This document shows positions 1 through 8,534 of a DNA stretch of 33,656 nt, piece by piece; within the stretch, counting starts at the first letter, position 1, and each line of letters starts with the position of its first letter. Position numbers and translations under genes: made by a program. The notes under the pieces were generated by a model. The model was not told the DNA's origin and made no database searches. It saw only the letters and a list, made by a program, of their open reading frames with translations. The stretch is from Alphaproteobacteria bacterium (GTDB taxonomy: Bacteria > Pseudomonadota > Alphaproteobacteria > JAEULF01), in the NCBI GenBank assembly GCA_016793965.1, contig JAEULF010000414.1, positions 1-33,656 of the forward strand. The letters are read 5' to 3'.

Positions 1-148
1 TGGCGAGCGAGGCGGCATCGTCGGCAGCCGTGACCACCCGCGAGCCGGACGACAGCTTGGCGACGGAGCGCGTCGCAAGGTCGCCGTTGAAGGTGAGGTT
101 GCGAAGAGCCGTGTTGGCCGCAAAGTTCGAGATGATGTTGAGCGTCAT
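1..148 (-). CDS. fliC: Flagellin, N-terminal fragment (runs off the left edge)
   Basis: Flagellin is the subunit of the flagellar filament, exported by the flagellar type III system. The minus strand from 148 reads MTLNIISNFAANTALRNL and continues through LSSGSRVVTAADDAASLA. This is the conserved D0/D1 helix of flagellins, including the hallmark LSSG-R-V--A-DDAA-LA pattern. Only the first 49 codons are inside the window; the frame is open to the edge. The start is fixed by a strong Shine-Dalgarno AGGAGG on the minus strand (154-159), five bases before the ATG. It diverges from the first glycosyltransferase gene across a 331-bp spacer, which makes flagellin the obvious candidate substrate of the adjacent glycosyltransferases. 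That last point is inference. Which flagellin paralogue this is (fliC, flaA and so on) cannot be told from the fragment. Confidence 0.93.
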   Translation of the reverse strand, partial: MTLNIISNFAANTALRNLTFNGDLATRSVAKLSSGSRVVTAADDAASLA

Positions 149-479
149 GCCGTCCTCCTACTTGGACCGATCCACCGGGACCTACCTGCCCGGACTTTGC
201 GACATGGCTCACGGTCGCTGCCTGCGACTGACGCCATTCCGCGCTCGGTCCATGATGCGTGGGACGCCAAAACGAGTCAACACGAATCGGCGCTTGAGCT
301 CCCGCTAGAGAATGTCTTTCCGGATCGTTTATCAAAGATTGTTCAAAAGTAAACGGAGTAAGGATCTGGTCACATGTGTTAATCAATGCAAAATGGACTG
401 GAGTTCCGCAGTGGAATCTCGAGTTTTTCTAGTTGCCAGGCACCGAACTCATGCTCGGTGAGGAAGGGAGAGTCGCGAC
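149..479. promoter_or_regulatory. Divergent 331-bp spacer between flagellin and the first glycosyltransferase gene
   Basis: No gene is convincing in this stretch. Its base composition is clearly more AT-rich than the rest of the window, especially around 325-440 (runs such as TTTATCAAAGATTGTTCAAAAGTAA). This suits a region holding promoters for both divergent genes and a long flagellin leader. I looked on both strands for sigma-28 (TAAA-N15-GCCGATAA) and sigma-54 (GG-N10-GC) elements and found none with correct spacing. The promoters therefore remain unassigned. Confidence 0.5.
441..460 (+). promoter_or_regulatory. Inverted repeat just upstream of the 480 gene's ribosome binding site
   Basis: CACCGA (441-446) and TCGGTG (455-460) are perfect 6-bp arms around an 8-nt loop. 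The repeat lies directly before the purine-rich ribosome binding site AGGAAGGGAG (461-470), which precedes the ATG at 480. It could form an mRNA hairpin affecting initiation or be a protein site. A 6-bp repeat can also occur by chance in GC-rich DNA. Confidence 0.3.
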
Positions 480-2732
480 ATGACGAGTGCCGGCGCAATC
501 GACGCCGAGACGAGCTGGCGCTCAACTTTGGCGCGCGATCCGGCCGACGTGCCGGCTCTTCGCGCGATGGTTGATCTTTGCTACAGGCAGGGTCGGCATG
601 AGGAGATCGCAGCCTTGGCGCGCGCTGCCTGCGCCGCGCCTGCGCGCAGCTACGAGGTGCTGCGGCTCTGCGCCGAGACGCTCCTTTCTCTGCGCCGATT
701 TGCGGACGCGATCGAGATCCTCGCGGCGCTGCACAAGCTCGTGCCGCGCGATCACCCGATCGTCGTCAACCTTGTCTACGCATGCATGCGTGGCGGCCGT
801 GCGGATCTCGCGGTCCACTTCGCCAAGACCGGGCTGCTGGTTGATCCCTCGGACGGTCAGCGCCGCCTCCATCTGATCGGTACCTGCTTGGCTGCTGGAC
901 GCTTCGACGAGGCTCTCGAGTATGCGACGGCTTGGCTATCCGCGCCGGCTCCGGGCGACTTGGCGTCCCTGCGCACGGTCTGCGAGACCTTCAACGCCTA
1001 TGGGATCTACGGTGCGGCACTGAAGCTGTGCCGTATGCTCAGGGTCCACGGCGTCGCCGACCCGCGACAGCGGAGCCTCGAGGCGGTCCTTCTCGTCAGG
1101 ACGGGCGAAAGGGAAGCCGGGCTTGAGATGATCGGCGAGGCGCTTCGGCTGGCTCCGGACGAGCCGGCGGTGCTGTTGATGCATTGCGACTTGCTGATCG
1201 CATGCGGCAAGACCAGCGAGGCGGCGGACCGTCTGCAGGCGCTCGTGGGCAGGTTTCCTGACGATGCCGCCTATCGCACCGCGCTCGTGCTGGCGCTCAA
1301 CACGGCGGGCCGCAAGGACGAGGCGGCGGCGGTTGCCGCGGGCCTGGTGGCGACGGAGGAGACGCGCGCCGACAAGCTGCCGCTCGTGCTCGGGATCCTG
1401 TGCGAGTCGGTCGATCTCGACTTGCTGCCCCAGGCGCAGGCTTTCTTCGACGCTCTCGACAGGGCGCGCGCGGAGACCCTCAACTCATCGTTCCTTTGGG
1501 TGCTTGCCTGGTGCGACGACATCGCGACGACGATCCGTTGCCGCCAGCTGCACCGGCGCTGGGGCGAGTCCATAGAGGCTGTCGCGCCCGCTGCGCTTCC
1601 GCCCGCGACGCCGCCAGCCAGCCCGGCCATCGCCTTGCGCCGGCCGCTGCGGCTCGGCCTGCTGTCGTCGGACCTGCGCAATCACTCCGTCGGCCGCTTC
1701 GTCGAGCCGCTGCTGCGCAACCACGATCGCGACCGCCTGCGCATCCACGTCTACAGCCCGTTCACGGGCCCGGCGGACGAGATCGAGGCGTTCTTCGCGC
1801 AGTGCGTTGATGCGTATGCGCGGGTCGACCGCCTCGACATGCCGTCGCTGGCACAGAGGATCCGCGGCGATGCGGTGGACATCCTCATCGACCTGAACGG
1901 TTTCACCCAGTTCAGCCGTCTGCCGATCGTCGCGTGGCGGGTCGCGCCGATCCAGGCCGAATGGCTGGGCTATCCGTTCACGACGGGCCTTGCGGCCATG
2001 GACTATCTCGTCGCCGACCGCTTCCTGCGCCCGGAGTCCGAAGAGCTGCTCGGGGAGAAGGCGCTGGAGCTGGACGGCGCATGGGTTGCGTTCGCGCCGG
2101 CGATCAAGGATCCCATACCGAGCGAGCCGCCGAGCGTCGCGAGCGGGCATGTGACGTTCGGAACGCTCAACAACGTCTATAAGTACGGCCGCGCGTGCTT
2201 CGCTCACTGGGCCGCAGCGCTCAAGGCCGTCCCGGGCTCCCGATTCCGCGTGGTTCGGCCCGAGGTGTCGCGGCCTCGCGTCCGTGCGAACATCATCAGG
2301 GCATTTGCGGCGGAGGGCGTCGCTGGCGACCGCATCGAGTTTCTCGACAACCACGCCGCCGGGATCCCTTACTGGAGTTGCTACGACGCCATAGACATCT
2401 CGCTGGATACGTGGCCACTGACGGGCGGCACCACGACGGTGGACAGCATCGATCGGGGCGTGCCGGTCGTCTCGCGGTTCGGCCCAGCGGTGCACCAGCG
2501 CATCAGCTACGCGATCCTCGCGCATTGCGCCGTGCCGGAGCTCGCGGTGCGCTCGCTCGAGGAGTATGCCGCACTCGCCGCCGCGCTCGCGCAGGATCGG
2601 GAGCGCCTAGCAGCCTGTCGCCGCGACTTGCAGCGTCGGATCCGGCGTTCGGCGCTGTGCGACCATGACGGCTTCGTGCGGAGCTTCGAGCGCGCGATGG
2701 AAGCGGTCGCCCGCCGCCACGGCATCGCCTAG
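480..2732 (+). CDS. TPR-containing OGT/SPINDLY-type (GT41-like) glycosyltransferase, 750 aa, 'TWPLTGG' subtype
   Basis: Predicted cytoplasmic O-linked glycosyltransferase. Residues 1-370 are helical TPR-like repeats (for example RFDEALEYATAW). Residues about 388-750 are the OGT-like catalytic region. The first Rossmann half has SSDLRNHSVGRF (His402, at the position of the OGT catalytic-region His), DLNGFT and EWLGYPFTTGL. The UDP-binding half has LNNVYKYG (Lys568), SLDTWPLTGGTTTVDS (640-656) and VHQRISYAILAH. Where most array members have GHT it has GFT; human OGT has GYT there, so this need not abolish activity. The start at 480 follows AGGAAGGGAG; there is no signal peptide. It is the only array member divergent from flagellin, and its TAG stop overlaps the stop of the convergent gene. 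The catalytic part is closest to that of the 10561-12705 gene. Flagellin as substrate is inference from position. Confidence 0.85.
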   Translation: MTSAGAIDAETSWRSTLARDPADVPALRAMVDLCYRQGRHEEIAALARAACAAPARSYEVLRLCAETLLSLRRFADAIEILAALHKLVPRDHPIVVNLVYACMRGGRADLAVHFAKTGLLVDPSDGQRRLHLIGTCLAAGRFDEALEYATAWLSAPAPGDLASLRTVCETFNAYGIYGAALKLCRMLRVHGVADPRQRSLEAVLLVRTGEREAGLEMIGEALRLAPDEPAVLLMHCDLLIACGKTSEAADRLQALVGRFPDDAAYRTALVLALNTAGRKDEAAAVAAGLVATEETRADKLPLVLGILCESVDLDLLPQAQAFFDALDRARAETLNSSFLWVLAWCDDIATTIRCRQLHRRWGESIEAVAPAALPPATPPASPAIALRRPLRLGLLSSDLRNHSVGRFVEPLLRNHDRDRLRIHVYSPFTGPADEIEAFFAQCVDAYARVDRLDMPSLAQRIRGDAVDILIDLNGFTQFSRLPIVAWRVAPIQAEWLGYPFTTGLAAMDYLVADRFLRPESEELLGEKALELDGAWVAFAPAIKDPIPSEPPSVASGHVTFGTLNNVYKYGRACFAHWAAALKAVPGSRFRVVRPEVSRPRVRANIIRAFAAEGVAGDRIEFLDNHAAGIPYWSCYDAIDISLDTWPLTGGTTTVDSIDRGVPVVSRFGPAVHQRISYAILAHCAVPELAVRSLEEYAALAAALAQDRERLAACRRDLQRRIRRSALCDHDGFVRSFERAMEAVARRHGIA

Positions 2733-4579
2733 GCCCGATCAGCGTACCAGGACGCGACGGCGTCCTCGATCGCGCGCGCGAGGCCGGCGGCATCGAGGAG
2801 CGGCGATGCCGACATCCTGTCGCGCAACTGCGCGCGCAGCGCTCGCCTCCGGCCGGCATCCGCGGCAAGCTGCGTCGCGATCGACACGAAGGCGTCGTCG
2901 TCAACTCCAACCAGGTCGGCGAGGCCTACGGCGCCGAGGATGCTGGCGCCGACGCGGCTGGCATGCGAGCGGCCCGCCCGCGTGACGACCGGCACGCCCA
3001 TCCACAGGGCCTCGACCGTGGTCGTCGTGCCGGCATAGGGGAAGGTGTCGAGGGCGACGTCGACGCCGGCATAGCGAGCGAGATGGTCTGCGTGGTGCGC
3101 GGTGCGCCCGATCAGCTCGATGCGGGGCAGCGCGATGCCGGCGGACGCGAGACGCTGGAGAAGGGTTGCGCGGACGGTCTCGTCGTCCAGTCCCGGCGCC
3201 TTGAGCACGAGGCGGCTGGAGGGAACGGCCAGCAGCGTCCGGGACCAGAGCGCGATGACCCGGTCCGACAGCTTGGCCAGGGCATTGAACGAGCCGAAAG
3301 CGAAAGGGGCGCCGGCCGGGCGCGCCGCGACCGGCGGCGCCGTAGGCGGCGACCAGGCGAGGAAGCATCGCGGGAGCCTGACCAGGCGTTCTCCGCCTGC
3401 CTGCTCTTCCTGCCCGGGCGGATCGGCGTCGGCGTCGGTCAGGCGCAGGTCGATCTCATCGAGCCCCGTGCGATCCGGATAGCCGAGCCACGTTGCCTGC
3501 AGCGGCGCTGCGTGGTGCGCCAGGATGCCCAGGCGATTGCCTTCTGTGTGGCCAGCCAGGTCGATGACGGCGTCGATGCCCGCGGCGCGCAGCGCGCTCG
3601 CGACCTCCTGGTCGCTGCGTCCGGCAGTCTCCATCCAGGCGTCGGCGCGAGCGCGGATCCGCTGGGTCATCTCGTCGCTCCGGCCGAGCGACTCGTAGCA
3701 GCACGTCACGGATACCCGCGCCCTGTCGTGCGCCTCCAGCACGCCTGCGAAGAACCATGCGACGGAGTGCGCGCGGAAGTCGGGCGAGAGATAGGCGATC
3801 CGCAGCACGTCGCCGCTGCCGCGCTGCCGCGGCGCAGGTCCAGGCTCTGCCGGTCGGCGGCGGGCATCGCGCCAGCGGCGCAGATCGGCGGCGAGCGCGG
3901 TCGGGTCGTCGGTGACGTAGTGGCGCGCCAGCAGGAGATTGTCCCACGCGTCCGGCCGCTGGGGATCGAGCGCCACGGCCTGCTCGAAAGCCCCGACAGC
4001 GCCGGCGGGATCGCCTGCGCCGGCGCGTGCACGACCGAGATTGTACCAGGCGTCAACGAGCGTCGGTGCCAAGCGGACGGCGTCCTCGCAGGCGGCGACG
4101 GCGTCCGCGATCCGGCCGAGCGCCTCCAGCGGGCGCGCGCGATTGGCGCGGTACGATGCGACCGCAGGCGCCAGCGCGACGGCGCGATCGAGGGCGGCCA
4201 GCGCCTCGGAAGCGCGCCCCAGCCGCGTCAGGCAGATTCCCAGGTTGTTGAGCGCTGCGGGAAAGGCGGGCTGCAACCGCACGGCGGATCCGAGGCACGC
4301 TGCCGCGAGGTCGAGGGCATCGCGCGCCAGCGCGATGCTGCCGCGGTTGTAGTGCGCGGTCGGGCTGCTCGGGTCGGCTTCCGTCGCCGCTGCGGCGAGG
4401 GTCAGGGCGTCCGCTCCGTCACCCCGCTGGTGGCGCAGGACGGCGAGCATCGTCAGCGCGCGGGCATCCCTGGGGGCGTCGCGGAGGACGCGGCGGTACA
4501 TGCCCTCGGCAGCCTCCAGCTTGTCGGCACGATGCAGCGCAGTGGCCTCGGCCAGAAGCTTCGCCGCGTCAGCGGGCAT
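2729..4579 (-). CDS. TPR-containing OGT/SPINDLY-type (GT41-like) glycosyltransferase, 616 aa
   Basis: Last gene of the leftward glycosyltransferase operon. Residues about 7-210 hold roughly six consecutive 34-residue TPRs with textbook spacing (AHYNRGSIAL, AALNNLGICL, AWYNLGRARA). The catalytic region runs from about 258 to 616: YLSPDFRAHSVAWF (His271), DLAGHTEGNRLG (341-351), ATWLGYPDRTGL, FGSFNALAKLSD (Lys436), and the phosphate-binding DTFPYAGTTTTVEAL (511-525). All motifs expected for an active enzyme are present. The ATG at 4579 overlaps the end of the upstream gene by 11 bp, so translation is probably coupled. The TAG stop (2729-2731) overlaps the TAG of the facing gene in CTAG, leaving no room for a terminator between them. 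The substrate is unknown; flagellin or another surface protein is inferred. Confidence 0.86.
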   Translation of the reverse strand: MPADAAKLLAEATALHRADKLEAAEGMYRRVLRDAPRDARALTMLAVLRHQRGDGADALTLAAAATEADPSSPTAHYNRGSIALARDALDLAAACLGSAVRLQPAFPAALNNLGICLTRLGRASEALAALDRAVALAPAVASYRANRARPLEALGRIADAVAACEDAVRLAPTLVDAWYNLGRARAGAGDPAGAVGAFEQAVALDPQRPDAWDNLLLARHYVTDDPTALAADLRRWRDARRRPAEPGPAPRQRGSGDVLRIAYLSPDFRAHSVAWFFAGVLEAHDRARVSVTCCYESLGRSDEMTQRIRARADAWMETAGRSDQEVASALRAAGIDAVIDLAGHTEGNRLGILAHHAAPLQATWLGYPDRTGLDEIDLRLTDADADPPGQEEQAGGERLVRLPRCFLAWSPPTAPPVAARPAGAPFAFGSFNALAKLSDRVIALWSRTLLAVPSSRLVLKAPGLDDETVRATLLQRLASAGIALPRIELIGRTAHHADHLARYAGVDVALDTFPYAGTTTTVEALWMGVPVVTRAGRSHASRVGASILGAVGLADLVGVDDDAFVSIATQLAADAGRRRALRAQLRDRMSASPLLDAAGLARAIEDAVASWYADRA

Positions 4580-7500
4580 GCGCGCCGTCCAGCGCGGCCG
4601 CCGCCGCCATCCTGAAGGCTCCCTCGATCGCGCGCGCGAGGCCGTCCGCGTCGCCGAGCGGCGAGTCGCGAAGCATCCTTGGCAGCGCGGTCCTCAGCGT
4701 CCTCCGCCGTGCGGCGTTGCGGGCGAGATCCGCTGCGATGCGGACGAAGTCGTCATGCGACCGAGCGACGAGGTCTGGCAGCCCGATGGCTGAGAGGAGG
4801 CTGGCGCCCACGCGGCCGGCATGGGCGTCGCCCGCCAAGGTGACGACGGGCACGCCCATGAGGGTGGCCTCGCAAGTCGTCGTGGTGCCGGCATAGGGCG
4901 TGGTGTCGAGAGCGATGTCGATCGATGCGTAGAGCTCGAGGTGGCCGGAGCGCGACTCGCTGTGCGGCAGCATCTCGATTCGGTCCCGTGGCACGCCATG
5001 CTCGGCGAAGGACTGCGCGACGCGGCGGCGCACGCCCGGGTCCTTGAGCGGCGAAGACTTCAGCACCAGGCGGGACTGCGGCGTCGCACGCATCGCGCGG
5101 GCCCAGAGGGATACGGTTGTGGGGGTCAACTTGGTCAGGTTGTTGAACGAGCCGAAGACCACGTGCCCCTCGGGGCGCTGGCTCGGCGCGGGCGCGTCTG
5201 CCGGCGGACGGTAGGCGAGAAAGCAGCGCGGCAAGCGGACCAAGCGCTCGGAGTGCAGGCGATCGAAGCGCGGCTCGTCCGGGTCCGCCGTCGCATCCGT
5301 GATCCGCCAGCCGATCCCCGGGACGCCGGTGGTGTTGGCGTAGCCGAGATAGCTCACCTGGACGGGGGCCGGACGGCGCGCGAACGTCGCCAGCCGATGG
5401 TCGGCGGTGTGACCGGACAGGTCGACCAGGACATCGATGCCGTCGCCGGCGATGCTGTCCGCAAGCGCGATCGGGTCGATCGCTCGCACGTCCGACCAGC
5501 GCCAGCCCTTGCTGGCGCAGATCGCCCGGAATGCGTCCGTCGTCGCATCGGGGACGACCACGGTCGAGTAGCATGTCACGGCGACGGCGGCCGGATCGTG
5601 GGCGTCGAGCAGGGGGGCGAGGAAATAGGCGACGGAGTGGGTACGGAAGTCGCCGGACAGGTAGCCGATCGAGAGCGGCGCGCCGCGGTCGCGCGGACGC
5701 GCGGGCGGCCGCACCACAGGAGCGCCGGCGGCGGCGGCAATCGCGGCGCCGACGTCGACGTGCCGGCGGCGCACCTCGTCCGGCGCGAAGCCGTCATGCG
5801 CCGTCGCGGTGATCAGCGCGTTCGAGCCGGCGGCGGACCCGGCCCCGCGCAGGGCGATCGCGCGGTCGAAGGCGTCGATCGCCTCGGCGAGGCGGCCGGC
5901 GTTCTTCAGGGCGTTGCCGCGATTGTACTGCACCTCGTAGTCGTCCGCCCGCAGACGCGCTGCCGTCTCCAGGGCGACGAGCGCCTCGTCGGGCCGGTCG
6001 TCCTTGACGAGCAGGACACCGAGGTTGAGCCAGATGCGCGCCTCGGTCGGGCAGAGCCGGGCGGCTTCCCGGAAGTCGGCTTCCGCTTCTGCCCAGCGCG
6101 CGACCATGGCGCGAGCGTTGCCGCGGTAATGCAAGGCAAGGCCGCGCTCGCGCGGGTCGACCCCGGGGACGGCGGCGAGCAGGCGGTCGATCGCCGCCTC
6201 GGCTGCCGTCGCATCTCCGGCGCCGATGCAGGCGACGCTGTGCGCGAAGGCGATGGACGGAGAGGTCGGGCGCAAAGCGGCGGCGCGCCGGAGCATGGCG
6301 ACCGCCAGAGTGTGCTTCCCCAGGCCAAGGAGCTGGCGGCCTGCGCCCTCGATGATGTCTGGGTCGTCGGGCCGCAGGCGGATGGCTTCGTTCCAGACCG
6401 CCAGTGCGGCAGATCTGTTTCCTGAGCGTTCGAATTCGAGCGCGCGCTGGTGCAGCGCATCGGCCTGGGCCGCGAGGCTCGCCGGATGTGCGCTCGAGCG
6501 GCACCAGCCCTGCCACAGCGAGCGCGCCGCCGACTCGATCTCGCCGGCGAGGCGGCGCGCGTCGCCCAGCCTGGATCGGGCCAGTCTCGATCGCAGCCCG
6601 GCACGGATTACGGCAAGGTTCGCGCGGTCGCTCACCAGGTTGCGCGCGATCGACACGTATGATTCTTGGTCCCTTGCGACGAGTTCCGGCATGCCCACTG
6701 CATCGAGCAGGCTCGCGCCGACGCGTCCGGGATGCAGCGCTCCCGCCAGCGTCACCACCGGGACGCCCATGGCGAGCGCCTCGCATGTCGTGGTAGTGCC
6801 GTTGTAGGGGAACGGGTCGAGGGCGACGTCGATGCGTCCGTAGAGCGCGAGGTGCGCCGCTCGGTCAGGGAGGTAGCCGACGCACTCGACGCGGTCCGCC
6901 GCGATGCCTCGCCCGGTGAAAGCGGCTTGCACGCGGTCGGCGGTCTCCCGGTCGTCGAGCCCATGGCTCTTGAGGACCAGGCGAGCCGCGGGCACGGCGC
7001 GCAGGACCTGGGCCCACAGCTCGATCGTCGCGCCGGTGAGCTTCGGCAGCATGTTGAAGGAGCCGAAGACGGGAGGCTGCCCGGCCGCGCAGGGGAGCGG
7101 TCCGGGCTCGGGCAGCTCGGCATCCGCGACGAAAGCATGGAAGCCGCCGGCGAGACGCCAAGTCGGCTCCAGGCCCGGCCTGTCGCTGCCGGGCGGATCG
7201 GCGATCGCGTCGCTGAGCCTGGCGTCGAAGGCCTCGAGACCGGTCGCGTAGGGATACCCCAGCCATGTCAGCTGCACGGGCGCAGGGCGCCGTGCGAACA
7301 GCGTGAGCCGGTTGCCGGCCGTGTGCCCTGCCAGGTCGACCAAGACGTCGACGCCGTCGGCGCGGACCGTGGCCTCGGCCTCCTCGTCTCCGGCATGGGC
7401 GATGAGGCGGAAGCCGTCCGCGGCAGCCGCGAGCTTCTCTGTCATAGCGTCGGGCCGCGGGTTGGCAGCGTAAAGGATGATTCGGTGCCGCTCGCGGTCG

Positions 7501-8534
7501 TGCGCGCGAAGGACGGGGAGAAGGAACGTCGCGACGGAGTGATGCCGCAGGTCGGGCGAGACATACCCGATCGTCAGCGTGCGGTCGGGGTCGCGGCTGT
7601 TCGCGTGCGGTGCGCGGTGCGCGCGGCGCGATCGTTCGCAACGCTCGCGCCAGAGGAGAGCGAGCCGGTCCGGCTCCTGCGGCTCCTGCGCGTCGTAGAG
7701 GGAGCTGAGGCAGGCGTTGGACAGCAGGGCGGCGTTGCCGGGGTCGAGAGCGAGCGCTCCGGCGAGCGCCGCCCGCGCCTCCTCGTGCCGCGCCTGAGCC
7801 TGCAAGGCGCCAGCGAGGTTCATGCGCGCCTCGGCCAGGCCTGGCTTGCCGCGCAGCGCGCCCTCGAACTGCGCGATTGCTGTCCCGATGCGACCCTCGT
7901 TCTTCGAGATGATGCCGAGATTGTTGAGCGCGTCGGGATGCTCGGGATGCAACCGCAAGGCATCGCCGTAGGCGGCCTTCGCCTCCTCGGTCCGACCCGC
8001 GGACCGCAGGGCATTGCCGAGGTTGATGTAGGCGCCTGCCGCCCTTGGAGCGGCAGCGACTGCCTCCCGCAGGCTTGCGATGCCCTCTTCTGCGCGCCCT
8101 GACGCCGCCAGCGCGACGCCGAGATTTGCCAGCGTGTCCGGCCGGTCGCTTGCACCTGCCGGGAGCAGCGCGAGCGCGCGCTGCAAAGCCGACGCTGCCT
8201 GCGCATGCCGGCCAAGGTGCACCAGAGTGCCGCCCAAATTGTTCCACGCGCCTGCCATCTCTGGCCGGCGCGCGACGGCCTGCTGGAGATGCCGCTCCGC
8301 TTCGTTCCAGCGGCCTGAGGCGATCTCGATGGTGCCGCGCAAGAAGTCGATCGCACCGTCCTCGGGCACGGCGGCCGCAGCCGCGTCGCAGGCGGCGGCG
8401 GCCTCAACGAGGCGACCTGCCTGCATCAGCCGCTCGATCAGCGCCACGTGGGCGCGCACGTCATGCGGGCGTGCCGCCGCCGTCTGCTTCAGCGCGGCGA
8501 CCTCACGATCATCGAGTGCGGCCGTGGTCGTCAT
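4569..8534 (-). CDS. Double-module TPR glycosyltransferase: two complete OGT/SPINDLY-type units in one 1321-aa protein
   Basis: Two full enzymes lie in one reading frame. Module 1: TPRs at about 30-270 (AWNNLGGTLVHLGR, AYINLGNALRSAGR, ALNNLGIISKNEGR), then a catalytic region about 318-678 with YVSPDLRHHSVATF (His332), DLAGHTAGNRL, TWLGYPYATGL, FNMLPKLTG (Lys498) and PYNGTTTTCEAL (576-587). Module 2: TPRs at about 690-895 (IWLNLGVLLVKDDR, QYNRGNALKNAGR), then a catalytic region about 953-1310 with YLSGDFRTHSVAYF (His966), DLSGHTADHRL, SYLGYANTTGV, FNNLTKLTP (Lys1135) and PYAGTTTTCEAT. The seam is near residue 680 (about base 6495). Usual family members here are 540-750 aa. The start at 8534 is ATG overlapping the upstream TGA as ATGA; the open frame extends 101 codons further upstream, but that part is antisense-like, arginine-rich sequence inside the neighbour's coding region. 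It is coupled to genes on both sides. Confidence 0.86.
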   Translation of the reverse strand: MTTTAALDDREVAALKQTAAARPHDVRAHVALIERLMQAGRLVEAAAACDAAAAAVPEDGAIDFLRGTIEIASGRWNEAERHLQQAVARRPEMAGAWNNLGGTLVHLGRHAQAASALQRALALLPAGASDRPDTLANLGVALAASGRAEEGIASLREAVAAAPRAAGAYINLGNALRSAGRTEEAKAAYGDALRLHPEHPDALNNLGIISKNEGRIGTAIAQFEGALRGKPGLAEARMNLAGALQAQARHEEARAALAGALALDPGNAALLSNACLSSLYDAQEPQEPDRLALLWRERCERSRRAHRAPHANSRDPDRTLTIGYVSPDLRHHSVATFLLPVLRAHDRERHRIILYAANPRPDAMTEKLAAAADGFRLIAHAGDEEAEATVRADGVDVLVDLAGHTAGNRLTLFARRPAPVQLTWLGYPYATGLEAFDARLSDAIADPPGSDRPGLEPTWRLAGGFHAFVADAELPEPGPLPCAAGQPPVFGSFNMLPKLTGATIELWAQVLRAVPAARLVLKSHGLDDRETADRVQAAFTGRGIAADRVECVGYLPDRAAHLALYGRIDVALDPFPYNGTTTTCEALAMGVPVVTLAGALHPGRVGASLLDAVGMPELVARDQESYVSIARNLVSDRANLAVIRAGLRSRLARSRLGDARRLAGEIESAARSLWQGWCRSSAHPASLAAQADALHQRALEFERSGNRSAALAVWNEAIRLRPDDPDIIEGAGRQLLGLGKHTLAVAMLRRAAALRPTSPSIAFAHSVACIGAGDATAAEAAIDRLLAAVPGVDPRERGLALHYRGNARAMVARWAEAEADFREAARLCPTEARIWLNLGVLLVKDDRPDEALVALETAARLRADDYEVQYNRGNALKNAGRLAEAIDAFDRAIALRGAGSAAGSNALITATAHDGFAPDEVRRRHVDVGAAIAAAAGAPVVRPPARPRDRGAPLSIGYLSGDFRTHSVAYFLAPLLDAHDPAAVAVTCYSTVVVPDATTDAFRAICASKGWRWSDVRAIDPIALADSIAGDGIDVLVDLSGHTADHRLATFARRPAPVQVSYLGYANTTGVPGIGWRITDATADPDEPRFDRLHSERLVRLPRCFLAYRPPADAPAPSQRPEGHVVFGSFNNLTKLTPTTVSLWARAMRATPQSRLVLKSSPLKDPGVRRRVAQSFAEHGVPRDRIEMLPHSESRSGHLELYASIDIALDTTPYAGTTTTCEATLMGVPVVTLAGDAHAGRVGASLLSAIGLPDLVARSHDDFVRIAADLARNAARRRTLRTALPRMLRDSPLGDADGLARAIEGAFRMAAAAALDGAHAR

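Noticed and set aside
1-148. Plus-strand open frame at 30-308
   Set aside because: The minus strand reads a perfect flagellin N-terminus with a strong ribosome binding site; the plus frame is its shadow.
2963-8102. Long plus-strand open frames (450-550 codons) opposite the leftward glycosyltransferases
   Set aside because: They lie antisense to the TPR glycosyltransferases, whose motifs are unmistakable, and their products have Arg/Gly/Asp-rich composition without recognisable folds.
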